From an uncultured Lachnospiraceae bacterium (GTDB lineage Bacteria > Bacillota > Clostridia > Lachnospirales > Lachnospiraceae): 64,000 nt of DNA. Location of the stretch: contig CAJUNN010000010.1 in assembly GCA_910587955.1 (NCBI GenBank), positions 1-64,000 of the forward strand, in the 5' to 3' direction. Made by a program: the position numbers and the translations under genes. The notes under the pieces were generated by a model, which was given only the letters and a program-made list of their open reading frames with translations, did no database searches and was not told the origin of the DNA. Below are positions 1 through 8,670 of this stretch, piece after piece. Position 1 is the stretch's first letter, and each line of letters opens with the position of its first letter.

Positions 1-310
1 TCCTGTAAATGTTTTTCATAACCCGGTTCAATTTCCGGGGAGAAAGGATTTCCGGATAATTGCTGCCATCGAACACGACACCGATCTGTTCTTTGATATC
101 CCCATCCAGTTCCTCCCTGTCTAAAATGGAAACAACGCCGTCCTCCTTTTGAATCAGCCCTAAAGCGGCATTGATGGTTGTGCTCTTTCCTGCACCGTTT
201 TCTCCAATCAGTCCGACAATGGAGCCGCTGGGAACGGTAAATGAAACATGATCCAAAACAAAATCCTGATAAGTTTTGGTAAGACCTGATACCATGAAAG
301 CATTTGCCAT
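1..310 (-). CDS. ABC transporter ATP-binding protein, N-terminal part (runs off the left edge)
   Basis: The first ~103 residues of an ABC ATPase. The Walker A motif GENGAGKST lies near residue 40, followed by the typical 'IGVVFDG' segment of Q-loop type seen in YtrB/BcrA-like exporters. The start is the ATG at 310, preceded by GAGGAGG about 8 nt upstream, just after the stop of the GntR regulator (313-687), so the two are co-transcribed. The closest relative in the window is the ATPase at 4675-5538, which also follows a GntR gene. In the YtrA family such ATPases pair with an ABC-2 permease, which would lie beyond the left edge. The substrate is unknown; roles in cell-wall antibiotic stress are known for relatives. 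Confidence 0.85.
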   Translation of the reverse strand, partial: MANAFMVSGLTKTYQDFVLDHVSFTVPSGSIVGLIGENGAGKSTTINAALGLIQKEDGVVSILDREELDGDIKEQIGVVFDGSNYPEILSPRKLNRVMKNIYR

Positions 311-312
311 CG

Positions 313-687
313 TTAATCCTCCTCATACAATAATGTTAATAAGCTGATTAATTTATCAAGCGGTATTCCGCTCATACGGGCGATTTCTATTGCGTCATTG
401 AAACAGCCCTCTATCCTTTTTTGCTGTTCTTCCAAATAGAAATCCCGATTCCTCACAGATACATAGCAGCCTTTCCCGGCCGTCGTCTCAATAAAACCAT
501 CTTCCTGCAGAATGTCATATGCCTTCTGCACGGTAAGGACACTAATCTGCAGCGATTTTGCAAGGGCTCGAATAGAGGGAAGCGCTTCCCCTGCTTTCAG
601 TTCGCCACCCATAATCTGCGTCTTTATCTGCGAAACAATCTGCTCATACAGAGGACGACTTGCCTTATTACTTATAACAATCTCCAA
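313..687 (-). CDS. GntR family transcriptional regulator, YtrA subfamily
   Basis: About 124 residues: an N-terminal winged helix (roughly residues 1-75, with 'SRPLYEQI', 'GELKAGEALPSIRALAK' and 'QEDGFIETTAGKGCYV' as in GntR proteins) and a short C-terminal helical tail, the YtrA-type architecture. I place the start at the TTG at 687, because the protein then begins like its paralogue at 5541-5915 (MEI-ISN) and a GGCGG-type ribosome site lies just upstream. An in-frame start further upstream would run through the promoter. It probably represses its own operon, including the ABC ATPase that follows 2 nt later, by binding the inverted repeat that overlaps the promoter. The ligand is unknown. Confidence 0.88.
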   Translation of the reverse strand: MEIVISNKASRPLYEQIVSQIKTQIMGGELKAGEALPSIRALAKSLQISVLTVQKAYDILQEDGFIETTAGKGCYVSVRNRDFYLEEQQKRIEGCFNDAIEIARMSGIPLDKLISLLTLLYEED

Positions 688-703
688 ATTGTCACCGCCT
701 GTC

Positions 704-762
704 TGTCTTATACTGTATTGTATAAACAAGTACAGTATAAGACATCAAAAAACAGTTGTCAA
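704..762 (-). promoter_or_regulatory. SigA-type promoter with overlapping 14-bp inverted repeat (GntR operator)
   Basis: Read on the minus strand: -35 TTGACA (757-762), 17-bp spacer, -10 TATACT (734-739). The arms TGTCTTATACTGTA (704-717) and TACAGTATAAGACA (731-744) form a perfect 14-bp inverted repeat with a 13-bp spacer, and one arm covers the -10 box. This is a convincing autorepression site for the adjacent YtrA-type regulator. Confidence 0.8.
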
Positions 763-819
763 GATATATATTTTCTAATTTCCTGGCGAAACAATCCAAG
801 TATTGGATACCCGGCGTCT

Positions 820-858
820 AAAAAAAGAGCCGCCGCAGGATTTGCCCCGCAGCAGCTC
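820..858 (-). terminator. Rho-independent terminator after the CBS-domain gene
   Basis: On the minus strand a 13-bp stem (arms 845-858 and 827-839, with a few G-U pairs) is followed by seven T residues (820-826). It lies 21 bp downstream of the CBS gene stop. Confidence 0.8.
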
Positions 859-879
859 TCTTCCGTTCTCACGAAATCC

Positions 880-1299
880 TTATGATTTTCCCTCTTTTTC
901 TATATACTCCTGGTAGCAGAAATCAATGATGTCCTTCCGGGTGACGATGCCGATGAAAATTTTCTTGTCGTCAATGACTGGCACAAAATTCTGATTTCTG
1001 GCCTTGGACACCAGGTCCTCCATGTTCGAATCAATGGATATGGGATCAAAACGCATTCTGCGCTTTACCGTCTGGATGGGCACGTCCTCCGCCATTTTCA
1101 AATCCAAGGAAAATTTATTCTTCAAAGTCCAGAGAAAATCGCCTTCCGTAATGGTCCCTATGTATTCTCCGCTCCGGCTGATCACAGGAATCGCCGTAAA
1201 ACCGCTGCGCTCCAGCTTTTCAATTCCCTGCCGCAGGGTGTGATCCTCATATAAATAGGCCAGCTCTCCTTTGGGTTTTAAAAAAAACAGCACGTTCAT
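880..1299 (-). CDS. Tandem CBS-domain protein
   Basis: 139 residues consisting of two CBS domains (about 8-62 and 75-135). The first contains 'AIPVISRSGEYIGTITEGDFL' in pieces, the second 'FVPVIDDKKIFIGIVTRKDI'. Stand-alone CBS pairs of this size in Firmicutes bind adenine nucleotides; some bind c-di-AMP and act as signalling partners. No catalytic domain is attached. It ends at a strong terminator and lies 27 bp downstream of the cardiolipin synthase gene on the same strand, so the two may be co-transcribed. Which nucleotide it binds cannot be read from the sequence. Confidence 0.85.
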   Translation of the reverse strand: MNVLFFLKPKGELAYLYEDHTLRQGIEKLERSGFTAIPVISRSGEYIGTITEGDFLWTLKNKFSLDLKMAEDVPIQTVKRRMRFDPISIDSNMEDLVSKARNQNFVPVIDDKKIFIGIVTRKDIIDFCYQEYIEKEGKS

Positions 1300-1326
1300 A
1301 ATGGTTTTCCTCCGATTCAGATTCTC

Positions 1327-2859
1327 TTACAAAAGGGGCGCAAATACACGCAGGACCGCACAGAACAGACTGCCGGAAAATCCCTGTCTGGTGTCTCGGA
1401 TGCCGATCTCGCGGCTTTTCTCCATGGTATCCAGGCAGTCCTTTTTCACATCCAAAACAATTTCATTCCGGTAAAAGCAGGTTCCGCATTCAAAATGCAG
1501 ATAGAGGCTGCGGTAATCCATATTGATGGTCCCCACCACAGCAGTTTCATCGTCGCAGACATAAGATTTGGCATGCAGGAATCCGGGGCTGTACTCGTAG
1601 ATGCGCACGCCTGCTTTCAAAAGCGGCGGATAATAGGAACGGGTCAGCTGGAAAATCACTTTTTTATCCGGGATTCCCGGCGTTACAATCCGCACATCCA
1701 CGCCACGCTTGGCCGCCAGGCATAAAGCCGTAGTCATTTCCTGATCGATGATCAGGTAGGGGGTATAAATATAAACATATTTTCTGGCCTGGTTCAGAAT
1801 ATTAAGATACACATTCTCCGCCACAATCTCCTCGTCCAGGGGAGAATCCCCGTAAGGCTGCACAAACCCGTCGCTTGCGAAAGGCTTGGGATGATAGACG
1901 GAAGGTGCAAAAGCCCCGTAGGAGGAATCCTCCGGCCGGAACGCATTCCACATCCGCAGAAACATCACCGTATAGTTCCAGACGGCCTCTCCTTTCAGAC
2001 GGAAGCCCGTGTCTTTCCAATGGCCGAACCGCTTCTTTTCGTTGATATACTCATCCGCCAGATTAATCCCGCCGCTGAAAGCCGTATGGCCGTCGATCAC
2101 AGTGATTTTCCGGTGATCCCGGTTGTTCATCACCAGAGACAAAAAGGGGATGAAAGGGTTAAAGGCAATACAGCGGATGCCCTTTGCTTCCAACTGCCGG
2201 TCGTAGCCGGCTGGAAGAAGGGATACACTTCCCAGATCGTCGTACATAAAACGGACATCCAGGCCCTCCTTGGCCTTTCTCTCCAAGATCCGGAGGATGC
2301 TGCCCCACATGTTCCCATCCTCCACGATAAAATATTCCATAAAGATAAAATGCTCTGCCCGCTCAAGCTCTTTGAGCAGATCCGCAAAAAGCGCTTCCCC
2401 CACCGGATAATAGCGGGCCTGCGTATTGGTATAAACGGGATACCCGGCTTTCTCCGAAACGTAGCGGAACTGTCCCTCCATGCGCCCGTCCAGGCTTCCT
2501 ACTTCTTTCAGGATTTCCGGCTTTTGCCAAAGCTCCCGCCCCGTCCGCTTCTCTTCCGCTTCCAGACGCCGGCGCATGCCTTTGGAAGGCTGCTTGTTGC
2601 CCACGATCAAGTAAAAAAAACCTCCGAGAAGCGGAAAAACCAGAATCAGGATAATCCAGGACATCTTGTACGCCGGATTCTCATCCCGGTTCAAAATCCA
2701 AAGAACCGCCACCAGGCTGACAAGCGTAAACAAAACGGATACTCCTGTAGAATAGCTGGCAAGCCTGGTCAAAAAGACCAGAAACCACCCCAGCTGAACC
2801 AGGAGCAGCAGCCCGAAGATTACCAGGCGGTTTGAAATTTTCTTCAGTATTTTACGCAT
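1327..2859 (-). CDS. cls: Cardiolipin synthase (phospholipase D family)
   Basis: 510 residues, the normal length for bacterial Cls. Two N-terminal membrane helices (about 10-30 and 40-60) with a PLDNc-type segment ('MSWIILILVFPLLGGFFYLI') precede two phospholipase D domains. Each has an HKD motif: HRKITVID with 'GGIN' near residue 248, and HAKSYVCD with 'GTINMDYRS' near residue 428. The enzyme condenses two phosphatidylglycerols into cardiolipin plus glycerol at the inner face of the membrane. It starts at the ATG at 2859 and leads a probable two-gene unit with the CBS protein. Confidence 0.95.
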   Translation of the reverse strand: MRKILKKISNRLVIFGLLLLVQLGWFLVFLTRLASYSTGVSVLFTLVSLVAVLWILNRDENPAYKMSWIILILVFPLLGGFFYLIVGNKQPSKGMRRRLEAEEKRTGRELWQKPEILKEVGSLDGRMEGQFRYVSEKAGYPVYTNTQARYYPVGEALFADLLKELERAEHFIFMEYFIVEDGNMWGSILRILERKAKEGLDVRFMYDDLGSVSLLPAGYDRQLEAKGIRCIAFNPFIPFLSLVMNNRDHRKITVIDGHTAFSGGINLADEYINEKKRFGHWKDTGFRLKGEAVWNYTVMFLRMWNAFRPEDSSYGAFAPSVYHPKPFASDGFVQPYGDSPLDEEIVAENVYLNILNQARKYVYIYTPYLIIDQEMTTALCLAAKRGVDVRIVTPGIPDKKVIFQLTRSYYPPLLKAGVRIYEYSPGFLHAKSYVCDDETAVVGTINMDYRSLYLHFECGTCFYRNEIVLDVKKDCLDTMEKSREIGIRDTRQGFSGSLFCAVLRVFAPLL

Positions 2860-2949
2860 GAATTCCTCGCTTTCCTACTGTGTATATCCTACCATATTTC
2901 AACCTTATTTCCAAGCCTTCCCTGCATGTTCACAAATTTTTAAGAAATG

Positions 2950-2986
2950 AAAAGCCCTGACGTCTGCCCAAGGCTGACGTCATGGC
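2950..2986 (-). terminator. Terminator hairpin after the VanY-like gene
   Basis: Minus strand: arms 2975-2986 and 2954-2964 share the TGACGTC/GACGTCA pairing plus an outer GCC/GGC with one mismatch, followed by a short T run. It lies just past the stop of the carboxypeptidase gene. Confidence 0.7.
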
Positions 2987-2996
2987 CCCTTTGAAA

Positions 2997-3860
2997 TTAT
3001 ACAGTATCTTCCTCTTCGAAAACAGGTTTCGCTCCTACATACTCCTCCAGGGTTTGTCCTGCCTTCGTAATCTCTGCAGCCGCCTTTTTTCCCACATAGC
3101 GGAAATGCCAGGGTTCGTAGATAATGCCGGTAACCTGGGTTTTTCCGTTGGGATACCGCAGAATGAAACCATATTCCTGGCAATGTGCCTTCAGCCATTG
3201 AAAACCTTTGGTGTTTTCCTGTTTTTCATCCAGCCGCCGGTACTCCGACGATACCAGATCCAGGGCCAGGCCCAGCTGATGTTCGCTGGTCCCCGGAACT
3301 GCCACCACCTGGGCCGCCAGCTCCTTTGCCCGCGTGCGGGAATACCCCTGCCGCACATACTCTTCAATCTTCTGGTTATGCAGATTGGTCTGCTTGTCCA
3401 TGGTCCGGTAGGAGGAAGTTACATAAATGTACACCCCCTCATTTCTGGCCGCGGCAATCATATCTTGAAAGTCTTCATATGCACGGGCGTCAATCTGATG
3501 GCCGCTTCCGATTGGCTTCAATTCCGCCTCATAGTCCTCCGGCATGGGATGGGTCCGGTTTACCAGGATAAGATTCCAGTCCTCCGGGAGATCTTCCTCC
3601 TCTTCCACTTTCTCAGCCGCCGCAAGGCTTTCCCAGGTCTCATCCTCCAGAACATCCGAAAGCGCCAGCTTAAGATTTGCCTCTTCCTCCCGGCTATTTT
3701 CCTGGGCCCGGACTTCCTGGGTCCCCAGATACAGATACACAGCACCTGTCATAACTGCCGCGCAGAGCATCAAAACCGCGCATCCAATCAAACGTATCAT
3801 CCGTTTTTTCTGCCTTCTGCTCATGGGTCTGGCCCGTCTGGTTCTGCGTCGTCTGTTCAT
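2997..3860 (-). CDS. D-alanyl-D-alanine carboxypeptidase, VanY/DdpX-type (M15B)
   Basis: 287 residues. A basic N-terminus and one membrane helix (about 24-46) anchor it outside the membrane, then an acidic linker, then an M15B peptidase domain. Zinc-site motifs are visible: SEHQLGLALD (the SxHxxGxxxD pattern, near residue 205) and EPWHFRY near 262. It trims the terminal D-alanine from peptidoglycan stem peptides. No vanR/S or vanA-like ligase is nearby, so this is ordinary wall remodelling rather than a resistance cassette. An alternative start 36 nt downstream is possible. Confidence 0.9.
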   Translation of the reverse strand: MNRRRRTRRARPMSRRQKKRMIRLIGCAVLMLCAAVMTGAVYLYLGTQEVRAQENSREEEANLKLALSDVLEDETWESLAAAEKVEEEEDLPEDWNLILVNRTHPMPEDYEAELKPIGSGHQIDARAYEDFQDMIAAARNEGVYIYVTSSYRTMDKQTNLHNQKIEEYVRQGYSRTRAKELAAQVVAVPGTSEHQLGLALDLVSSEYRRLDEKQENTKGFQWLKAHCQEYGFILRYPNGKTQVTGIIYEPWHFRYVGKKAAAEITKAGQTLEEYVGAKPVFEEEDTV

Positions 3861-3977
3861 TCTTCCAATCTTTCCTCTCCCTTGGTACTCTTCTGCTTAT
3901 TATAAAGGAAAACCGGAAGAAAATCACCCCGCTTTTGAAAATTCTTTCTTAATATTTTATGAACAAGCCCGGCCTTC

Positions 3978-4634
3978 CTACCACTCTCTTTTCTTCATAA
4001 TTCCCACAGATATCATGCAGGAAACAAACATGACCGCAGCCGCAAAGACCAGGGTTCCGGCTATAAAAAGTGCAGGGCTCCCACCTGTCATTATAAAAAC
4101 TCCCACCTGTTCTCCATCCAGTCCTCCCAGAAAAGAGGCCGCGACATACAATCCTCCAAACAGAAGAAAGTAAATTACAACCAAAACCATTCTTGCTTTT
4201 TCCACCCCCATTTTAAAGGTAATGGGAAGCAGAATGGAAAAAGCGAGCAGGAAAAAAGCAACCACCGCACACGAAGAAATGAAATCTTCCCAAAGATCTC
4301 CTTTTATTCCGGAAACTGCCGTGCGTATCAGGAAATCCCCTGCCATTCCCACAGCTCCCCCTATCAGTACCAGAATCCCGAGAAGCAGATATTTGGAAAT
4401 CACCACCTGGCTCCTGCTCAAAGGGAGAGTCATCTCAAATTTGTCAAAGTGAACCATCTCGTCATAGCTCATGCTGGTCAAAATCGTCATTGCCCCATAC
4501 ATGGACATAATCATTGGGAAAAAAGAGGGATTTTTTACAAATCCGCACCATACTCCCATAGCTACAATCACCACCAGGTATTGTTTCGCAAGCGTTTTCA
4601 CACTATAAAATTCTTTTATAAGTAATCCCTTCAT
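3978..4634 (-). CDS. ABC-2 type transporter permease
   Basis: 218 residues with about six hydrophobic segments and no soluble domain, as in ABC-2 permeases of YtrC/BcrB type ('MKGLLIKEFYSVKTL' is a typical N-terminus). The start is the ATG at 4634, with AGGAGA 6 nt upstream; the longer upstream extension lacks a ribosome site. It follows the ATPase gene by 40 bp and completes a GntR-ATPase-permease operon. It probably exports, or responds to, a hydrophobic compound or peptide; the substrate is not evident. Confidence 0.85.
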   Translation of the reverse strand: MKGLLIKEFYSVKTLAKQYLVVIVAMGVWCGFVKNPSFFPMIMSMYGAMTILTSMSYDEMVHFDKFEMTLPLSRSQVVISKYLLLGILVLIGGAVGMAGDFLIRTAVSGIKGDLWEDFISSCAVVAFFLLAFSILLPITFKMGVEKARMVLVVIYFLLFGGLYVAASFLGGLDGEQVGVFIMTGGSPALFIAGTLVFAAAVMFVSCMISVGIMKKREW

Positions 4635-4674
4635 AATCGTTCTCCTATTTAGGCCTGCTTCCCAAGAGAAGCCG

Positions 4675-5538
4675 TTAATATACTGCACCGTTTTTTACTA
4701 TATACAGAAGAATATCCTCAATAGACACCCGGTCTATCACGTAATCATGAGGTTTCGCTTCCAGCTCCTTCCGGCTGCGGACCAGAGCCTCTGCCTCAAA
4801 CCGGCTCTTCCGTACTCCCACGATACATTCCGGGGCCAGCTCCTCCAGCTGCTTCTCACTGCAGCGGACCAGCCCGTAGTCGTAAAGAAGGGTATCCTTA
4901 TTTTCAAAGAAAAGAATTTTCCCCTCATGAATCAGAAGAATGTAATCGGAAATCTTCTCAATATCGCTGGTGATATGAGAGGAAAGAAAAATGGTATGGT
5001 CCTCCTCCTGGATAAATTCCAGGAATATATCAAGAATCTCATTGCGGACCACCGGATCCAGGCCGCTGGTAGCTTCATCCAGAATCAGAAGTTTGGTGTG
5101 ATGGGAAAGAGCCACCGCAATGGAAAGCTTCATTTTCATCCCCCTGGAAAACTCTTTCACCTTTTTGTTCTGGGGCAGATGAAACTCTTTTACATAACGG
5201 AAAAACTTCTCCTCTTCCCAGCCGGAAAAAATGTGCTTCATCATCCTGTGAATCTCGGGTACTTTCAGATTGTCAGGAAAATAACTTTCGTCAAAAACCA
5301 CCCCTATCTCTTCCTTGACGGCCTTGTCCTGAAAGCCGTCTTTCTGCCCCAAAATCCGCACCTCTCCTTCATCCGCATGAATCAAGCCCAGTATCGCCTT
5401 GATGGTGGTACTCTTGCCCGCGCCGTTTTCCCCGATAAAACCCACAATCGACCCGGCGGGAACTTGAAAGCTCACTCTGTCCAACTTAAATCCGGTGTAA
5501 TGCTTTGTCAGTCCTTTCACTTCAACTGCATATTCCAT
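4675..5538 (-). CDS. ABC transporter ATP-binding protein
   Basis: 287 residues. Walker A GENGAGKST near residue 39, a degenerate signature 'EFSRGMKMKLSIA' near 135, Walker B 'KLLILDEATSGLDP' near 155, and 'LSSHI' (H-loop). The C-terminal ~70 residues are the accessory segment seen in BcrA/YtrB-type exporters. The start ATG at 5538 overlaps the GntR stop region (ATGTGATTATG), and GAGGAG lies upstream. It works with the permease at 3978-4634 and is a paralogue of the truncated ATPase at 1-310. Confidence 0.92.
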   Translation of the reverse strand: MEYAVEVKGLTKHYTGFKLDRVSFQVPAGSIVGFIGENGAGKSTTIKAILGLIHADEGEVRILGQKDGFQDKAVKEEIGVVFDESYFPDNLKVPEIHRMMKHIFSGWEEEKFFRYVKEFHLPQNKKVKEFSRGMKMKLSIAVALSHHTKLLILDEATSGLDPVVRNEILDIFLEFIQEEDHTIFLSSHITSDIEKISDYILLIHEGKILFFENKDTLLYDYGLVRCSEKQLEELAPECIVGVRKSRFEAEALVRSRKELEAKPHDYVIDRVSIEDILLYIVKNGAVY

Positions 5539-5540
5539 AA

Positions 5541-5915
5541 TCACATCTCCTCATACAGCATCTTCAAAATTTCAACCAGTTCCTGTTCTTCCATTCCATA
5601 CTGACGAGCCGTATCCACTGCTGCCTGCAGATAGCCTTCCACTGCTTTAAGCTGTTCTTCTTTCACAAACTCCCGGTCCGCTTCCCGGACAAAGCTGCCT
5701 TTTCCCACTACTGTGGTAATAAAACCGTCCCGCTCCAAATCCTCATACGCCCGCTTGGTGGTAATTACGCTGATCCGCAGTTCCTTGGCCAAAAGCCGCA
5801 TGGAAGGCAGCGGATCTCCGGGACTTAAGCTCCCGTTCATAATCAAAGCCTTTATCTGTGCCGTAATTTGCTCATAAATCGGCTTCCCGCTGGAATTACT
5901 GATAATGATCTCCAT
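5541..5915 (-). CDS. GntR family transcriptional regulator, YtrA subfamily
   Basis: 124 residues with the same layout as the regulator at 313-687: winged helix ('KPIYEQITAQIK', 'LSPGDPLPSMRLLAKEL', 'ERDGFITTVVGKGSFV') and a short helical tail ending 'VEILKMLYEEM'. It is the first gene of the GntR-ATPase-permease operon and probably represses it. The promoter just upstream is buried in an AT-rich imperfect palindrome. The two regulators are clearly paralogous, and their operators differ. Confidence 0.92.
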   Translation of the reverse strand: MEIIISNSSGKPIYEQITAQIKALIMNGSLSPGDPLPSMRLLAKELRISVITTKRAYEDLERDGFITTVVGKGSFVREADREFVKEEQLKAVEGYLQAAVDTARQYGMEEQELVEILKMLYEEM

Positions 5916-5955
5916 GTGTCACCTCACATCCTTGCAAGCTTTGCCTGCTGATATA

Positions 5956-5987
5956 TTATATATATCATATATATACAATAATGTCAA
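5956..5987 (-). promoter_or_regulatory. Promoter of the second GntR/ABC operon, AT-rich palindromic spacer
   Basis: Minus strand: -35 TTGACA (5982-5987); -10 either TATATA at 17-bp spacing (5959-5964) or TATAAT at 20-bp spacing (5956-5961). The spacer and -10 form a TATATA...TATATA near-palindrome, likely the regulator's binding site. Confidence 0.6.
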
Positions 5988-6057
5988 TATATATTTTCCT
6001 TCTTGCCATGAAGCGAACGCCAAACTGCCGGAGAATCGCCCTGCAGTATCCCGGCTT

Positions 6058-7263
6058 CTATCTTTCATACATCTTTGCTAAGCCCCCCTTGGAAGTCTCC
6101 CGGTAATTCCTGTGCATATCCCGTCCAGTCTCATACATGGTCCTTACCACCGTGTCAAACGATATTTTTCTGGTCTCGGCCAAAAATCCCGCCAAATTTA
6201 CGGCGTTGACTGCCCGCATGGCAGCTACGGCGCTGCGTTCAATACAGGGAATCTGCACCAGGCCGCAGACGGGATCGCAGGTCAAGCCCAGATGATGCTC
6301 CAGCGCCACTTCCGCCGCATACTCCATCTGCCCCAAATCCATCTTGCGCAGTTCCCCAAGGGCTGCGGAGGCCATGGCGCAGGCCGTCCCGATCTCCGCC
6401 TGGCATCCGCATTCCGCCCCGGAGACAGAGGCATTCTGCTTTACCAGGTTTCCGATGATTCCCCCGGCTGCCAGAGCCTCCACAATCCGGCTGTCGGAAT
6501 ATCCTTTTATCTCCTGCATATATTTCAAAACCGCCGGTACTACGCCGCAGGCGCCGCAGGTGGGCGCGGTTACAATGGTGCCGCAGGAGGCGTTCTCTTC
6601 GCTCACTGCAAAGGCATAGGCACAGACCAGACGGTTTTCTTTTGTCTCCCGGCTCTCATCCATGCGGCCCTGGGTGTAGAGCTTCCGGGCTTTGCGCTCT
6701 ACACCCAGGCCGCCGGGCAGCACACCCTCCCGGAGAAGTCCTGCCTGTACGGCGTCCTGCATCACCTGCCACACGGAAGAAAGATATTCCCGGATCCCTT
6801 CTCCCTCTTTCTCAAACACATAGCCGGAAAGCCTCATATTCCGGCTCCGGCAGTAGGCTGCAATTTCCTGAAAGGTATTTTCTCCATAAGCCTCCGGCGG
6901 TTCCAATTCCAGCCTTCCTTCAATGGAAATATCACCGCCTCCCACAGACAGCACCCGCATCCGGCCTGTCTGCCGTTCTTCTTTGTCAAAGGCAAACAGC
7001 TCCATGGTATTCTCGTGCTTCAAAGAAACATCTTCCTCTGTATGAAACAAGACCCGGCAGGAAACCGGCTCAAAGGCCTGGATACAGGCTGCGTCTGTCT
7101 GGTGTCCTTTCCCGGTCTGCGCCAGGGACCCATATAAAACTACCCGAAAAAAAACGGCCTCCGGATGTTCTTCTTTAAAAATCCGGCACGCCTTATAAGG
7201 ACCCATGGTATGGGAGCTGGAAGGCCCCTTTCCCACTTTATACAATTCTTTCAAAGATTTCAT
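6058..7263 (-). CDS. sdaA: L-serine dehydratase, iron-sulfur type, single chain
   Basis: 401 residues. The N-terminal part (about 1-150) is the beta-chain-like domain ('GPSSSHTMGPYKACRIF'), the C-terminal part (about 165-400) the alpha-chain domain. Fe-S cysteines are seen in 'APTCGACGVVP', 'SGAECGCQAEIGTACAMA' and 'LTCDPVCGLVQIPC'. It deaminates L-serine to pyruvate and ammonia with an oxygen-labile [4Fe-4S] cluster. Many Clostridia have separate sdaAA and sdaAB genes; here both are fused as in enterobacterial SdaA. It stands alone, with the terminator of the upstream gene directly before it. Confidence 0.95.
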   Translation of the reverse strand: MKSLKELYKVGKGPSSSHTMGPYKACRIFKEEHPEAVFFRVVLYGSLAQTGKGHQTDAACIQAFEPVSCRVLFHTEEDVSLKHENTMELFAFDKEERQTGRMRVLSVGGGDISIEGRLELEPPEAYGENTFQEIAAYCRSRNMRLSGYVFEKEGEGIREYLSSVWQVMQDAVQAGLLREGVLPGGLGVERKARKLYTQGRMDESRETKENRLVCAYAFAVSEENASCGTIVTAPTCGACGVVPAVLKYMQEIKGYSDSRIVEALAAGGIIGNLVKQNASVSGAECGCQAEIGTACAMASAALGELRKMDLGQMEYAAEVALEHHLGLTCDPVCGLVQIPCIERSAVAAMRAVNAVNLAGFLAETRKISFDTVVRTMYETGRDMHRNYRETSKGGLAKMYER

Positions 7264-7281
7264 CTTTCTTCCTTTCTCAAC

Positions 7282-7339
7282 AAAAAAACTCTGCTCTGTA
7301 AGTCTTCCCGAAAAGATTCGGAAAAATTACAGAACAGAG
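7282..7339 (-). terminator. Strong Rho-independent terminator after the NlpC/P60 gene
   Basis: Minus strand: 13-bp stem (7327-7339 with 7289-7301, one T-G pair), an internal small hairpin in the loop, then seven T residues (7282-7288). It separates the NlpC/P60 gene from sdaA. Confidence 0.9.
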
Positions 7340-7395
7340 CTTTAAGCTTTATTTCCGGCCGCGCCGATCTTGGACACCTGCCTCTTTTTTCATTC

Positions 7396-8580
7396 TTAAT
7401 AGCAGCGCCTTACTGCCAGAATGGTCTGATAGGTGGCAGAGCCCGTGGTAATCCCGTGCTTCTCATCCGCGGCATGCACAATCTGCCCGCCCCCAAGATA
7501 AATGGCCACATGGCCGGCGTAACAGATAATATCTCCCGCCTGCGCTTCTGAATAGCTGACGCCCCGTCCGGCTGAGCGCTGGGACGTGGAATCTCTGGGA
7601 AGGCTGATTCCGAAATTGCGGAAAACGGCCCTGGTAAAGCCGGAACAGTCCACACCGGTGCTAAGGCTTGTCCCGCCGAAGACATATTTCCCGCCCCGGA
7701 ACTGAAGCGCATAGTTGGCAATGGAACGTCCCAGGGAACTGTTTCCCGTAACGGCAATGGAGCCTCCGCCTCCCGACACTCCCGGATTTTTGGAGCCGCC
7801 GCCGTTCCCGGACGCCGCTGCCGCCTCCGCTTCCTTTCTCCTGCGCTCTGCCTCCAGCTTCCGAATCTGGGCATTCTGCTCTGCAATCTTGCTCTTAAAC
7901 ACCTGGGCCTGTCTCTGGGCCTCCTCCAGCTGGTTTTCAAAGTTTGCCTCCTGGGCCTGCTTCTCTGCCAGCATCCGTTCTACTTCCGCCTTCTGAGCCT
8001 CCTGTTCCGACTGCAGAATCTCCAATTCCTTTTTCTCCTGCTCAATCTGCTCCACCAGCATGGCCACCTCTTCCTTGACCTCCTGGTAGTCTGTCAAAAG
8101 CTTCCGGTCCTGCTCATGGATTTCCTGGGAAAAATCTTTTTTATTCAGAAAATCTACAAAGCTCTCCGCCTGAAGGAGAAGGGAAAGATAATCCGTCTCA
8201 CCCTGCTCGTATATGTACTGGATGCGCAGCTTCATGGCCTCGTACTGAGCCTCTTCCCGCTGTTTCGCCGCCTCATATTCCTGCTGGGCCGCCTCCAGAT
8301 CCTCCTGCTTGATCGCCAAATCCGCTTCCAGCAGTTCCAGCGTCAGAATTACATTGGTCAGCTCCGAATCCAGGGTATTGATCTCCTCCAGAATCTCATC
8401 CCTCTGGCCCTCAATGGATTTCATCTGCTGGTTGATCTCATTGAGCTGCTGCTGAGTCTCCCTTTGCTGCCTGCGCAGTTCATCCTCTGTCTCTGTTGCC
8501 GAAGCCTGTATGGAAAAGCAGAGGCATCCCGCAAGGACTGCCGCCGCTATTCGCCGTCCGTATCTTTTCCATCTCTTCAT
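7396..8580 (-). CDS. Secreted NlpC/P60 peptidoglycan endopeptidase with coiled-coil domain (CwlO/PcsB-like)
   Basis: 394 residues: signal peptide (about 1-28, cleavage near 'ASATE'), a long glutamate/glutamine-rich coiled coil (about 30-250), a Gly/Ser linker, then an NlpC/P60 domain (about 280-394). The catalytic triad is visible: Cys in VDCSGF, His in GHVAIYLG, and the later His in IVHAAD. It cuts D-Glu to diamino-acid bonds in stem peptides. The coiled-coil/NlpC layout matches CwlO and PcsB-like hydrolases that are gated by FtsEX; no ftsEX is in the window. It has its own promoter and terminator. Confidence 0.93.
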   Translation of the reverse strand: MKRWKRYGRRIAAAVLAGCLCFSIQASATETEDELRRQQRETQQQLNEINQQMKSIEGQRDEILEEINTLDSELTNVILTLELLEADLAIKQEDLEAAQQEYEAAKQREEAQYEAMKLRIQYIYEQGETDYLSLLLQAESFVDFLNKKDFSQEIHEQDRKLLTDYQEVKEEVAMLVEQIEQEKKELEILQSEQEAQKAEVERMLAEKQAQEANFENQLEEAQRQAQVFKSKIAEQNAQIRKLEAERRRKEAEAAAASGNGGGSKNPGVSGGGGSIAVTGNSSLGRSIANYALQFRGGKYVFGGTSLSTGVDCSGFTRAVFRNFGISLPRDSTSQRSAGRGVSYSEAQAGDIICYAGHVAIYLGGGQIVHAADEKHGITTGSATYQTILAVRRCY

Positions 8581-8618
8581 CTGAAAACCCCGCTTATAAA
8601 ATCTTTCTCGTTCTTTTT

Positions 8619-8647
8619 ATTATAGTCTGGCATCCTGCAAAATACAA
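8619..8647 (-). promoter_or_regulatory. SigA-type promoter of the NlpC/P60 gene
   Basis: Minus strand: -35 TTGTAT (8642-8647), 17-bp spacer, -10 TATAAT (8619-8624), 39 bp before the start codon. Confidence 0.65.
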
Positions 8648-8670
8648 GCCTTTTTCTTTTGGAAATAACT

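Noticed and set aside
2997..3860. Vancomycin resistance gene cluster
   Set aside because: Only a VanY-like carboxypeptidase is present; no vanA/H/X or two-component system.
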